Source: Podospora comata
Taxonomy: Eukaryota > Ascomycota > Sordariomycetes > Sordariales > Podosporaceae
DNA: 64,000 nucleotides
Assembly: GCA_017354895.1 (NCBI GenBank)
Contig: CP071499.1
Coordinates: forward strand, 3,038,001 to 3,102,000
Direction of reading: 5' to 3'
Below are positions 36,503 to 46,705 of the stretch, one piece after another. The translations under genes were made by a program, and so were the position numbers. The number at the start of each line of letters is the position of its first letter. Position 1 is the stretch's first letter. Under the pieces are notes generated by a model. That model worked only from the letters and a program-made list of their open reading frames with translations, did no database searches and was not told the DNA's origin.

Positions 36503-37376
36503 TGTCTCAAAAACAGGTAAAACATCCAGCCGTCCGGGGCACCCCATACCTACATCACATCTCCAGCATAACCGTGTTCAAAGGGGGGGTTCCTTTCCTC
36601 GGCATCGAGAAGCCCACACAGAGTCCACAAAGCTTGAACAGCGCGGCCCCAGGACCACAGCGTGCCGCCGCCGTGTGCAAGCAACAGGATCGCCAAGCGG
36701 GCCAACTTCCCCGCATCCGTGCAATGCCCAGGGCTAGGCCGGATTGGGGTAATCCACTTGACCGACCGAGAGGGCGGAGGTGCCGGTGATTGCCGCTCCT
36801 CATTCTCACATGTTCAACTCTTTCTGTGTATCATCAAGTGTTCGTATTCCAAAGAGAGAGAGAGACAGCAAGAGATGAGACGGAAAAGATATCCAGAGAA
36901 GGCAAGCTTGTCAGAGGAAAACAAGAGTTTCACCCCACGTTCAGGTCTAAGTCTAGTCCCTTCTCAGAAAACCGTACCTGGAATTACCCCACAGTTTCCC
37001 CAATCTTGGCCTCTACGGAGCAGCCCACGTTGTTTTTTCTCAGCAAGCTAACCTGGGCCAGCATCATCAACCAAAGCCTGGAAAGTGGCAACGACATCGA
37101 ATCGCTCTTTCGGGGAGATGCTATTCGCGGCAGGGTCAGCCTCGCAACCACATCGGAATAACAAGCATTATGTCGTTTCATCTTCACATTCATATTCACA
37201 CATCAAGGGCCAGGTAATCAAACTACCCATCAATCCTCATCTCATCATCCTCTTCCCTTTGGGGAGGACATTTCCATTCCATGTCATACATACATACAAA
37301 AAAAAGAAAGAAAAAAAGGAAAAACTATCAATGCTCGCTATTCCACCCATCCATCCCATGTTCCACGAACCCCTTC
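36149..37376. other. Intergenic: acyl-CoA synthetase promoter, GH1 3' side
   Basis: About 1.2 kb with a GGAGA tract and TA repeat near 36.4-36.5 kb. No supportable gene; several small frames are unsupported. Confidence 0.55.
36410..36499. repeat. (GGAGA)n tract followed by (TA)n
   Basis: Tandem GGAGA/GGAGAGGA units (36410-36462), then a pure TA dinucleotide run (36472-36499), 260-350 bases upstream of the acyl-CoA synthetase start. On that gene's sense strand this is a CT-rich tract of promoter type. Confidence 0.85.
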
Positions 37377-38887
37377 TTACTCCTTCTTAATCAAACTCTC
37401 AAACAGCGGCTTCATCGCCTTGGCGCTCTTCTTGGGGTATCTCTTCTGATCATTCTCATAGTCGACATACGTCACACCAAACCTCGTCTCGTACCCCTCA
37501 GCCCACTCAAAGTTGTCCATCAGCGACCAGGCCAGGTAACCCCGGACGTTGACGCCATCCTCGGAGAAGGCCTTGGCCATGGCGTGGACATAGTCGTCAA
37601 AGTACTTGACTCTAAAGTCGTCCTCGACAATCTGCTCCAGGCTCATGTCGTTCTCGCCCTTGAGCGAGGTGCCGTTCTCGGTGACGTAGATCTTGGGGTA
37701 GCCGTACCTCTTGCTCAGCCAGTTGAGCAAGTCCCGGAAACCCTGGGCATGGGGGCGGAGCCAGAAGGACTGCGTCTCGGGGCCGATGCACTCGCCGCTC
37801 TTGGAGTAGAAGAGCGTCTCGAGGTTGCCGAGGAAGTCGTCGTCGGGAGGGGTGCCGGTCTTGTGCTTGATGTAGTTGGCCGTGTAGTGGTTCATGCCAT
37901 AAAAGTCGTTGGAGCCCTTGACGAGCGCAACCTCCTCAGGAGTGAAAGTGGGGAGGCGGTCGCCGAGCTGCTTGAGCATCGAGTCGGGGTACTTGCCAAA
38001 GTAGATGGGGTCAGCAAACCACGAGATGGCGAACTCGATCTTGCGGTCGCAGGCCTCGACGTCAGCGGGGTCCTCGGGGTCCCAGGGGAGGACGGCGTCG
38101 CCGTTCAGCGTGATGCCGATCTCGCCGCCGTTGACGGGCTTGAACTCCTCGCGGTAGACCTTGACGGCCTTGCCGTGGGCGATGAGGATGTTGTGGCCGA
38201 CGATCCAGCACTCGCGGGCGCTGTCGCCGACGGCGGAGCGGGTGCGGTCAGAGGTGTGGCCGGGGGCGAAGTAGCCAGAGTTGTAGCCGAGGATGGAGGT
38301 GCACCAGGGCTCGTTGAAGGTGATCCAGTGCTTGCACTTGGGGATGGCCTTGAAGAGGACGCGGGCGTAGTTCTCAAAGTCGGCGGTGAACTCCTCCTTG
38401 TTGAGGAAGCCGCCGTAGCGCTTGTCGAGGGCGTCGGGGAGATCCCAGTGGAAGAGGGTGATGAAGGGGGTGATGCCGGCCTCGAGGAGGTCGTCGACGA
38501 ACTTGACGTAGTGGTCAAGACCCTTCTGGTTGACGGGGTCGTTGCGGCCACCGAGGGGGATGACGCGGGACCAGGAGATGGAGAAGCGGTAGGCCTTGGC
38601 GCCCAACGACTTCAGGAGGTCAATGTCCTCCTTGGTGCGCTTGTACGAGTCACAAGCGACGGCACCGGAGCTGCCATCAGCGATCTTGCCGGGGATGGCA
38701 CAGAAGGTGTCCCAAATGGAGGGGCCACGGCCATCGACATCAGCGGAACCCTCGATCTGGTACCTGTGTGTGAGGGAGAACAACGTCAGCCATGCTGATG
38801 AGGTAGGTAAGGCAGATAAGAGGTGGATGAGGGACAAACTCACGCAGCGGTAGCGAAACCCCACAGGAAATCACTGGGAAGAGACAT
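37377..38887 (-). CDS. Beta-glucosidase, glycoside hydrolase family 1
   Basis: Two exons, read on the minus strand as 38887-38844 and 38763-37377, give 476 residues. The 80-nt intron (GTGAGT..CACAG) joins FATAA to YQIEGS, rebuilding the GH1 N-terminal signature FLWGFATAAYQIEG. The acid/base glutamate is E166 in TFNEPW and the nucleophile E377 in IYVTENG; the aglycone/substrate residues of NFEWAEGY also follow. There is no signal peptide, so it should be intracellular. It matches the length of fungal cytosolic GH1 enzymes that split cellobiose and other beta-glucosides and affect cellulase induction. A TATA-like sequence lies about 93 bases upstream. Strong codon bias (a 505-codon open frame even exists on the opposite strand) suggests high expression. 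Confidence 0.97.
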
Positions 38888-40656
38888 GATGGGCAGCTAA
38901 CTCTTTTGTTTCTGGGGGAGGTGTAGGTTGAAGACAGAATCTCTCAAGCAGCCAACACAGATTTGGGGGAGGACATGTGTTATATATACACAAACCTCTG
39001 ATATGCTGCCATGGGTTTCATGGCCGTTACTCCTCCCATTGTCCCCCCCATTCTCCCGTGTTTCGGACCGTCGACACCGAGAAAAAGGCTAGGCATAGGC
39101 TGAGATGGGCGGGTTTGTACCTAGCCGCGTTGCGCACTTGCATCATGGCACGCATACCGCTGTAAGACCGGGTCAAGGACCCCAGTTTGTCTGCTTCTCC
39201 ACCGCGGGGTAATATCAGTTTTCTTGCGTGTTAGCTCAAGCAACAACAAGATGGAGGAGATATGGGGCATGGGGGTAACATTGTGATTGTGTTTCCTCAC
39301 AAAAGTGACCTGCAGATCCCGTGGAAGCGGAGAGGGAGGGGGGACCCTTTCCCACGATCACATACATATCCGTAACCCAATCACAACCCCCCGCCCAGCC
39401 TCAAGCGTCGGAGGAAAACAAAGAAAGATCCGGACTTTTGGCATTCGCCCAGTGATTCCAGAAAGACGGTCGAAACGGTCCTACCCCCGGCAGCAGCAGC
39501 AAACCCCAGTTTTTGTTTCCCGTACCTTACAGCAAGGCTTTCTCGTAGAGCCGCAAAAGACCCAGCCCAGCACTGTTCTCTCTCATGAAAAAGACTGCCC
39601 CGTTCGAAACCCCTCTTCAACAACAACACATCTCATGTGAACCACAAAATGATATTATCCTTTAAAACCCGCGCAAAACCCCACCAACACTTTTCCCCCT
39701 CCACCAACTGATCAACTCTCTCCCAACCCACAGCCCGCTTTTCGGAATCCCGGGCCGCAAAGGATCAAGCGCGCCCTTCCGGCTGGGTAAACCTCGGGGA
39801 AACTCTTCAAGTTTATCGATCACGAGTCCCTCCCCCCTCTCAACAGGCAGGGGTGGCAATTCAATCTACGGCAGGACACCGCCCGCGCTGCCGAGATGAG
39901 CCTCTTCAACCTGCCGCCCGGAGTATCTACGCGAAAACAACCAAACTCCTAGATGCAAAAAGCGGTGTCGCGTATGGCAAAATGCCGGCTGTGGCTAATC
40001 CTCGGCCGAACCGACGATTCACATTCCTCAGTGATCATCAACCCACCCGGAACAAGCTTCAACTTTGCTTGTTCGTCCGGAACACCGTCCCTTTTGATCC
40101 CTCTCTCATTCCTTGCATCTCTCGGCAAGCCGGACCTGCATGGATTTATTTTACGATCGACTCAGCCGAGCACTTGCTTCGGGATATCTTCGGGTTGAGA
40201 GAGAGAGTGTGTGATAGAGAGAGACGGTAACTCGTTCCGATGATTATATTCTCTGGCGGTGACCCAACATCTTGTTTTGTTTTGATTGTTCCTGTCTGGT
40301 GTCTTGGTGTTGCCATATTTGTGTCTTGATGTCGGTCCAAAACCAGACAACCACCTGACATTATTCTTCTTATAAACGGTAAAGTTAAGTAAAGTAAGTT
40401 AGTTCTCTCTTTCAACAACTCGTAATAAAGACGTGATAATTACTGTGTAATAAACTCCAGTTATGCCCCCTCCCTCTCTCTGCAAACAAAGTCCCACCTG
40501 TACTGTTGTCCTCTCTAGAAGAGATGATCAATAAGACCCCGATTCACCATACCGAAGAAAAACCAACCCAAGCAATACCAACTGAGTTCCCTTAGCACAA
40601 CCACGCCCCTTTTTTTTTTTACCGGTCACCATCAACCTCACCATCATGCCCCCCCC
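38888..40656. other. Intergenic region, GH1 promoter to GFA-like gene
   Basis: About 1.8 kb with no supportable gene. A 125-codon plus-strand frame (39853-40230) has no domain and odd composition. The left part should contain GH1 control sequences. Confidence 0.55.
38980..38989 (-). promoter_or_regulatory. TATA-like element of the GH1 gene
   Basis: GTATATATAA on the gene's sense strand, about 93 bases upstream of the start codon, a reasonable core-promoter spacing for a fungal gene. Function is inferred. Confidence 0.45.
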
Positions 40657-41429
40657 TCAACGGCCCATCTCCCTCCCACCACCCCCCTCCGCCAACTCAA
40701 ACTTCCTCTTCCTCCCCCCTTCCCCCTCAGTCTCCCCCTCCAGCTCCTCCCCATCAACCCACTCGCTAATCTCATACTCAACCCTTCTAACCCCCCGGGC
40801 TCCCCTATCTTCCCTCACAACCCTCCTCATCTCCCGTCTCCTCAACCTCCCCAATCTACTCCCCTCCACCAACCCCTCAAACCAATCACTTCCCCTCTTC
40901 ACCTCCAACTTATCATCCCCAGTTTGTCCCTTTCCCTCCTCCTCAGTATCACTATCACCAGGCGACGTACCAGTCAGGTTATCAATCTTGCCTAAATCGC
41001 TCTCCCAGAGGGAGTTGACAGTAACTTGTATATACTCCCCCTCCCCCTCAGGACTCGAAGTGTGATACGACAGCGGCGTCCCGCAGTACCCGCAAAACGT
41101 ATGCAGAGTATTCGGTGCGTTGGGGGGTGTATAAGACCGGTGAATCAACGAGTGGGACTCGTCTGGGAGGACGGGGAGGGTGAGGGAGCGGTAGGATGAG
41201 AGGGGGACGCGGAGGAGGGGGGTGAGGGGGTGGCCTGAGAGGGGGTGGTTAGCTTGGGATGTAAAGGGGGGAGATGTTGGGGGAAGGGTGTGGGGGGGGG
41301 GTGCGTACGTTGATTAAACAGCAGACGAGCAGCTTGACTACCCGTCGAAGAAGAAGGTGTTTCTTGTTTGGGGAATTGCACAATGTAGATATTCCGACCG
41401 CATTGGCAGCCGCCGTGGAGGAGGGACAT
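40657..41429 (-). CDS. CENP-V/GFA domain-like small protein
   Basis: Two exons, read on the minus strand as 41429-41309 and 41234-40657, give 232 residues; the 74-nt intron is GTACGC..GCTAAC..CTCAG. The start MSLLHGGCQCGRN and the later LHTFCGYCGTPLSYH match the zinc-binding ends of the GFA (glutathione-dependent formaldehyde-activating) fold, with Cys8, Cys10, Cys88 and Cys91 as ligands. The usual middle CxxC pair is not seen, so a second zinc site may be absent. The C-terminal ~110 residues are Glu/Arg/Gly-rich and low-complexity, perhaps disordered. Catalytic formaldehyde activation is not established for this family in general, so no activity is claimed. Confidence 0.8.
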
Positions 41430-42375
41430 TTTCACTGGGCTGGAGGGGGGCGGGGGTTTGGTTATTGGGGGGGAGAGAGAGAGAGAGAAAAAGGTTTTGT
41501 TGACAAGGTGATCGAAGTTATCACAGCCACCGAATCGAGGCTTCAAAGCTGGTGGTGGTGGTGTTGAAGTCGTGAAGCGGGGTGGTGGTGTTTAGCTTTC
41601 CCAAAGTCGATAGCAACAAAGCGACAGTTTGTCAAGTCAGTCAAATAGTGCGTGCGCAGCGCGGGGTTGGGAAGCAAGAAAGTCTAAAATGCCCTTATTG
41701 ACAAGAAAATGTGCACGCACACACACACACACCTGCCGCTTGACATCAGATGGGAGTGATGTTATAACCTAGCAAGCAGGAGCCAGAGCAAACGAGCCGA
41801 GAGGTGCTTGCAAGTGACAGACAGGATCGAGAGGTTTCTAGAAGGTGTCGACACCTACCCAACCTACTTGACTTATATTCCAGAACCGGATTTGCAGACA
41901 GTTTCCATATAGGTTTTACGGTGCTACCTGGAATATGCCTATCTAATTACCGCGAGACGGGAGGGGCCCTCTTTGTTGCTTGCGTTCGTTCCCGGTGGTC
42001 TAGGTAGGAGAAGAGAATGGGCACAACGAAAGTGCAACGTATCGGACTAGTCTGCCATGCTGGCTAGGTATGGTAGCCTGCTGCATGAGCGTTTGTGGGA
42101 TTGCTGCAGGCTGCTCGGAGAATACTGGGTGTAGGTAGATGTCAGCCCAGTAGGGTTACGTCTGTGGTCTCCCGATGGCGTCGAGTGGTTTGACAGTCAA
42201 GATGTTCAAGGAAATTTGGTGAGATTAGAAGAACAATAATATCGAGCGCTGTTCAGCGTTGCCCATGAGTGCTGTATCTTAATTGATTATCATGAACTGC
42301 GTGATTGCAGCCTCGTTGATGCTAATAACTTGGATTGCCTGAAGCCAAAAAAAAAAATGCAAAAAATGAGAGATT
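41430..42375. other. Intergenic region, GFA-like gene to tRNA-iMet
   Basis: About 0.9 kb with a CA dinucleotide run (about 41715-41733). No supportable gene. The T-run terminator of the tRNA gene lies at the right end. Confidence 0.55.
42349..42366 (-). terminator. Pol III terminator of tRNA-iMet
   Basis: On the minus strand the tRNA is followed by two T-runs (at least six and ten T), the usual RNA polymerase III stop signal. Confidence 0.75.
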
Positions 42376-42446
42376 AGCTGCAACTCGTTTCGATCGAGTG
42401 ACCTCCGGGTTATGAGCCCGGCGCGCTTCCGCTGCGCCATGCAGCT
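42376..42446 (-). tRNA. Initiator tRNA-Met (CAT)
   Basis: A 71-nt cloverleaf without intron. The 5' AGCTGCA pairs with the 3' TGCAGCT, giving the A1:U72 pair typical of initiator tRNA. The anticodon stem carries GCCGGGCTCATAACCCGG with CAT in the loop. The T-loop region is GATCGAAAC instead of GTTCGA, another eukaryotic initiator hallmark. It supplies the start tRNA for cytosolic translation. A T-run lies just downstream on its strand. Confidence 0.96.
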
Positions 42447-43370
42447 TGTTAATCATCTCTTGATGTTTACTGTAGACGAAAACTCTGCTTATCATTGTGG
42501 ATCGATGGGCGCTACTATAGTGGATTTTTTTTCGTCCTCCAAAAGTTGAGGACGGCATTGTGGGTTTGTGGATGAATGAAAGGCAAGGATACGCATGTGG
42601 CTCTGGGCGGGTACATGCGGGTTGCATGGGCCATCCTCACTGTCAGGCTGTGAACAAACAGAAGAATTGGCACTGCAAGTCAGTAAAATGTGCAATCTTT
42701 GTCAACTTGTAGCTTTTTAAAAACAAAATGGTGTTGAAAGATTGTCAAGAGGCCTTAAAAGATAGTCAATATGGCCTCAAAAAATAGTCAAGAGGCCTTC
42801 AAAATAGTCAAGAGGCCTATTCACTTTCTACCAAGGCATGGTTCAGAATATGATGCACATTGGCTTACTACTTGTACAGCACCAATTATTCTGTCCACTG
42901 CAGGGGAGCAAGGCAAAAATACCAGTAACACATCAATGATGAGAAGGGCAATAGGGGTTATGAATCATAGCATTAACTCCCCTCCTCTGTACATCCACTC
43001 AAATATCCTAGCAGCCTCTGCCTCTCCTATCCTATCACCTCAACATCACCACCGCCTCCTCTGTCAGTGATCAAACAGAAAAAAGAACAAACGCCTAGGT
43101 TTATGGTCCCGTGGTATATTAGAGCAGAATCTCATCAACAACTTCCCCATCATCTTACAACCCCCCTCCACCCAACTAACAAAAAACAAATAACTAAACA
43201 CCAAAAACAAAAAGGGGTATGTAACAGTGATAAAACTTATGTGCAAAGATGAAAAAAAAACAACAACAAAAAAAAAAAAAAAACTCATCAGTCATACGCG
43301 TACAAGATATGTCAAGACCGATAACAGTGGTTTGTGTAAAAGAAAAAAAAAACCCCAACGAAAAAAAACC
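42447..43370. other. Intergenic region tRNA-iMet to ERF4
   Basis: About 0.9 kb containing the short repeat array and A-rich stretches. No gene recognised. Confidence 0.5.
42737..42818 (+). repeat. Array of four ~20-bp repeats
   Basis: Four imperfect units end to end with core (A)ATAGTCAAGAGGCCTT: about 42737-42756, 42757-42777, 42778-42799 and 42800-42818. The same core, inverted and more decayed, occurs at 33955-33999 and 55901-56000. Confidence 0.8.
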
Positions 43371-45058
43371 CTAAGCAGTCAAAGCAGGAGGAGGAACCGT
43401 CAAGTCTGGTACTTGCGGTTGCCCATCACCCTCACCGCCCGAGGCCCCAGACATGGTAGGCGACGCCGGGGCGATTTCTGGATCGGGGATTTGAATATCA
43501 AGCTATCCCGCAAAGTTAGCCATCTGCCACCCCATCCAACTCCTAAGAAGAAACAAGAACTCACACTCATGTACCCCGTCCTCCTCAACGGCACAATCTT
43601 GGGCGGCATCACATTCCCCCCCTCATCCCCAGGGTGATCCGCCCTCACCGTCTTCTCCATCTCCTTATTCCACTCTTCAATCCACTTCTCCAACCCCTTC
43701 AGCCTGCTCTTCACCCCCGTAAGTCCAAAGTCATCCCACAACCACCCCGTCGCCAAACCGAGTACACCGTCCAAAATGTTCCTCCAGTTGTACGCGCTAA
43801 AGGCCGGCACGAGCTCGCTGTTGAGTTTTTCTATTACTCTCCTAAATTCCTGCTCGCTTACTCCTGCTGGGTCCAAGATGTCCGGGTAGAGGTTGGAGAA
43901 CGTCGGGGCGAGGTCACCTTCCAACAACCAGTCCCTACGGATGCGGATTATACGTGTGGTGGTGTATTCTGGCGAGTCTATCGGCACGTGAGGGTTCAGA
44001 TGTGGGTAGCAGGGATGTTGGGGGCCCCATTCCTCGCCATTGTCAGGTTGCTCATCTGGGTCGCCCATGATGGAGGAGTCAGATGACATTTCGGAGCCGA
44101 TGCCTGACATGCGGGAGGCCATGGAGAGACGCGGGTTGGCCACGTCCGGCCCACGTTCCAGGTCGTGGGAGGAACGATCTCCTGCGCCGACATTGTTGTC
44201 CGGCTGGGACGGTAATGGTGGTGGCGCCATGACTTCTTTGCCTTTCCCTTTTCCTTTGCTGTCTCCCCTCTGGTGTTTCGCTGTCGATTGATCAAAACTG
44301 AGACCGAATGGTACTCGAAGACGTGACGAGATGCTCTGGCCGCGGCTTCTGGTTTTTCGGAATTCGGACACGGAGAAGAGGTGCTGGGATGGGGGCTGTT
44401 GCCGCAAAAAGGATGGCCCTGGATGGCAAGCCTCGACCGGCGAGGGTGAAGGTGTGGCGCGAACCGATGGCGGAAGGCTGATGCGCTGTTCGGCGCCGGC
44501 GTTGCGTTCGAGGTGAAGACTGATCCGGTTTGAGATGGATTGACGTGGTCGCTGTTCGGGACTCTGTAAAAGTGGGTGCTCACCAGCGGCGGCCCTGCTG
44601 GGCTCCTCGGCAGTGGCAGGGGTAACTGTCAGCGGGACGGGCGGAGGAGGAGGTGAAGACGGAGCACGACGTCTGCGAGCAGTGCCGTCGGAAGAGGTTG
44701 GTGTTCTCGGGGTCGAGTTGGTGGGGTTCCACAGACGGGCGGGCGAGGTTCGTTGGAGTGGTCGGTGGAAAGGGGTACCGCGGGTCCGGAATGGGGACTG
44801 ATCAGGGAAGGATGATTCCTGGGCGCTGGGTCGGCCCCGCCGTAACAAACTGCTTTTTCTGCGCAACGGCCGGCCGGGCGCTACTGGTTCGAATGGCGGA
44901 GCGGCGGGCGCGGGAGAATCGAAGGGGTAAGGGGGCTGCTTGGTCGGCGGAGAGGACAGACTCGTGTTTGTGTGCTGGGTCGGTCGGGCGGCGGTTGACG
45001 CATCTAGGGCGGTATCTTGCTCGTGGGGGGGCGCGTGGGAAGCCGTCGGAAAGATGTT
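43371..45058 (-). CDS. ERF4: Erf4/golgin-A7 family subunit of Ras palmitoyltransferase
   Basis: The 3' exon (43502-43371) encodes LDIQIPDPE...PPPALTA-stop and joins the main exon (to 43565) through a 62-nt intron (GTGAGT..GCTAAC..GATAG). The main exon is open back to about 45058. Its first ~320 residues are Ser/Pro/Arg-rich and probably disordered. The conserved domain follows: YTTTRIIRIRRDWLLEGDL, YPDILDPAGVSEQEFRRVIEKL and YNWRNILDGVLGLATGWLWDDF, typical of the Golgin-A7/ERF4 family. Erf4 pairs with the DHHC enzyme Erf2 at the ER to palmitoylate Ras. No in-frame ATG exists in the first part, so the start codon must lie in an upstream exon that was not resolved; a CCCTAG acceptor near 45059 is the likely join. 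Confidence 0.82.
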
Positions 45059-45066
45059 CTAGGGAT

Positions 45067-45085
45067 GGCCGTCTCGGGGACGGCC
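45067..45085. promoter_or_regulatory. Hairpin GGCCGTC / GACGGCC at the ERF4 5' end
   Basis: A 7-bp perfect GC stem with a 5-base loop (TCGGG), just upstream of the ERF4 open frame and so in its leader or first intron. A role in translation or splicing is speculative. Confidence 0.4.
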
Positions 45086-45425
45086 TCCTCTAGGTACAGA
45101 ATGTGTAAGTGTCTGGAGACGGTGGGCAGGCGCAATCTTCGGCTGGTGCAATCACAATCAGCTCATCAAAATTACTAGCAGTTAGTATCCTCCCTGCTAG
45201 TAAAATCTTGTATCGCGCCTGTGGATTGCCGACTGCCAATCTTGTCGGAGTCGTGGCCCAGGGGATAAACGATTGACAGTGGTCGGCGGCGTGGGATGCG
45301 GACTTGATGGAATACTCTCTAGAAATGAAAACGATTGGACTACGGGATAAATTGGAAATCGCTGTGATGGCTGACACAGCGTGACGCCGACCTCTGATTT
45401 GCGACGACGTGTTGGAGTGCCGCGG

Positions 45426-45432
45426 CTTTATA
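45426..45432 (-). promoter_or_regulatory. TATA-like element upstream of ERF4
   Basis: TATAAAG on the sense strand of ERF4, about 370 bases upstream of its open frame. The spacing would fit a spliced leader or short first exon. Weak single-motif evidence. Confidence 0.25.
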
Positions 45433-45934
45433 CATGTGCCACCCGGCGGCAGCTGGCGGCTGTGTTTATCTTGGCAGCACGATCTTCATCAACACAACTT
45501 CACAGGATGGTCATTTCGGGGGGTTAACTGATGAGTTTCATAGCTATAGCTTCGAGGCCAGAGACTTTTGAATTCATTGAGTCTCGTTCACTTGCTAGGT
45601 AGACACTGCCTGATTTGTGTGTGTTCCACGTAGGTGGATCAGTCGTGTAATCGACATTCTTGTCCGTTGTCTTTTTACGTAGAGGAAGAGTTTTTCTGCA
45701 TCATTCTTTTTCATTCCGGTTCTAGCACTTCAAGTCCGGGTTGATTGTTACATCTGAGACTCTATCGCGGAGTTGGTCGAGTCGAGTCGAGAGAAACCGT
45801 CAACTTCAAATTTGCCTGGAGAGCCAAACAGAAGAAGCGTGAACCATGTATGGCCTGGCTGTAAGCCGGTCGACAATGCTCATAAAAGGTGATCCTAAAA
45901 AGGGTCTTGGAGCAAAAACAGAAAAAGAGTTCAG

Positions 45935-46060
45935 CGCCTGAAAGTGGAATCGAACCCGTCGGTTGATGACAGTCAGAACACCTACGTATCTCTCTTCGGT
46001 GTGATCTGGTTTCGTGAGTAAACAGAGCGTACCATAATACCACTTGATCAAACCACCCTC
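45935..46060 (-). other. tRNA-like relic with B box
   Basis: The minus strand has GGTTCGATTCC (45946-45956), a consensus Pol III B box, and an upstream A-box-like TGATCAAGTGG about 90 bases before it. The T-stem pairs only at three of five positions and no acceptor stem matching TTCAGGC was found. A decayed or heavily modified tRNA gene is likelier than a functional one. Confidence 0.3.
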
Positions 46061-46705
46061 CGAGGCATTACCGCCCCGTGTTATATCTCTGCAAAATCCT
46101 AAACTATATCCCCCACGAGCCGTTCGACTGGCCGCTCCATTCCCATACTTGCTCACCGAGCAACAATTCTTCAACTTTGCAAGGGTATTTCTTTCCAAAA
46201 CCTGCCCGCCTCTTTAATATGCCCATTCCCACGTCCATGATGCTTTAAAATACAATGCGCGCCTACCAAGTGCAAGCAGACAACCTGGAAGGAAGGTACA
46301 TATCCAAAACTGCAACTAGGGTATCACCACAGAAAATCATTAGTGGGAACGTAACAGATCCCCCGCTGAAGATGTGGGGAAGGCGCCGGGAGGCCGGCAC
46401 CTAACGCGGGACCCCGCAAAGCTTATTCGGGTGGGGAAAGAACGGGCAGGTCAATGCCGTCACCCACCTCTCTCCAATTCTCTCGAAGCTCAACTGTTGG
46501 TTCTTGTTCTGTTTATTCCTGTCACCATTATGACTTTTCCAACCGCTTTTTGAAAAAGATTTATTATCTTGTTGTTGTTCCGTTCTGTTACATGCGTCTT
46601 GCCAGTATAATACCACCCATCGCTACGTCACGCCCTCCAGCTGAACCGAGACACTGGACATCCCTGCCATCACATAAAGGGAAACATTTCTTCCATATCC
46701 CAGTC

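Larger units (their letters stand above)
45059..46705. other. Divergent intergenic region ERF4 / membrane protein
   Basis: About 1.6 kb that should include the unresolved first exon and promoter of ERF4. It contains a tRNA-like B box (45946-45956) but no complete RNA gene. No protein gene is supported. Confidence 0.5.

Noticed and set aside
37281-38798. 505-codon open frame on the plus strand
   Set aside because: It is the exact shadow of the GH1 beta-glucosidase, caused by its strong GC third-position bias; it is Val/Leu/Gly/Glu-rich without a domain.
39853-40230. 125-codon plus-strand frame
   Set aside because: Mixed composition, no domain, no splice partners, lies in the GH1 upstream region.
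42737-42818. CRISPR-like appearance of a short repeat array
   Set aside because: Units are contiguous without unique spacers, and the genome is eukaryotic.
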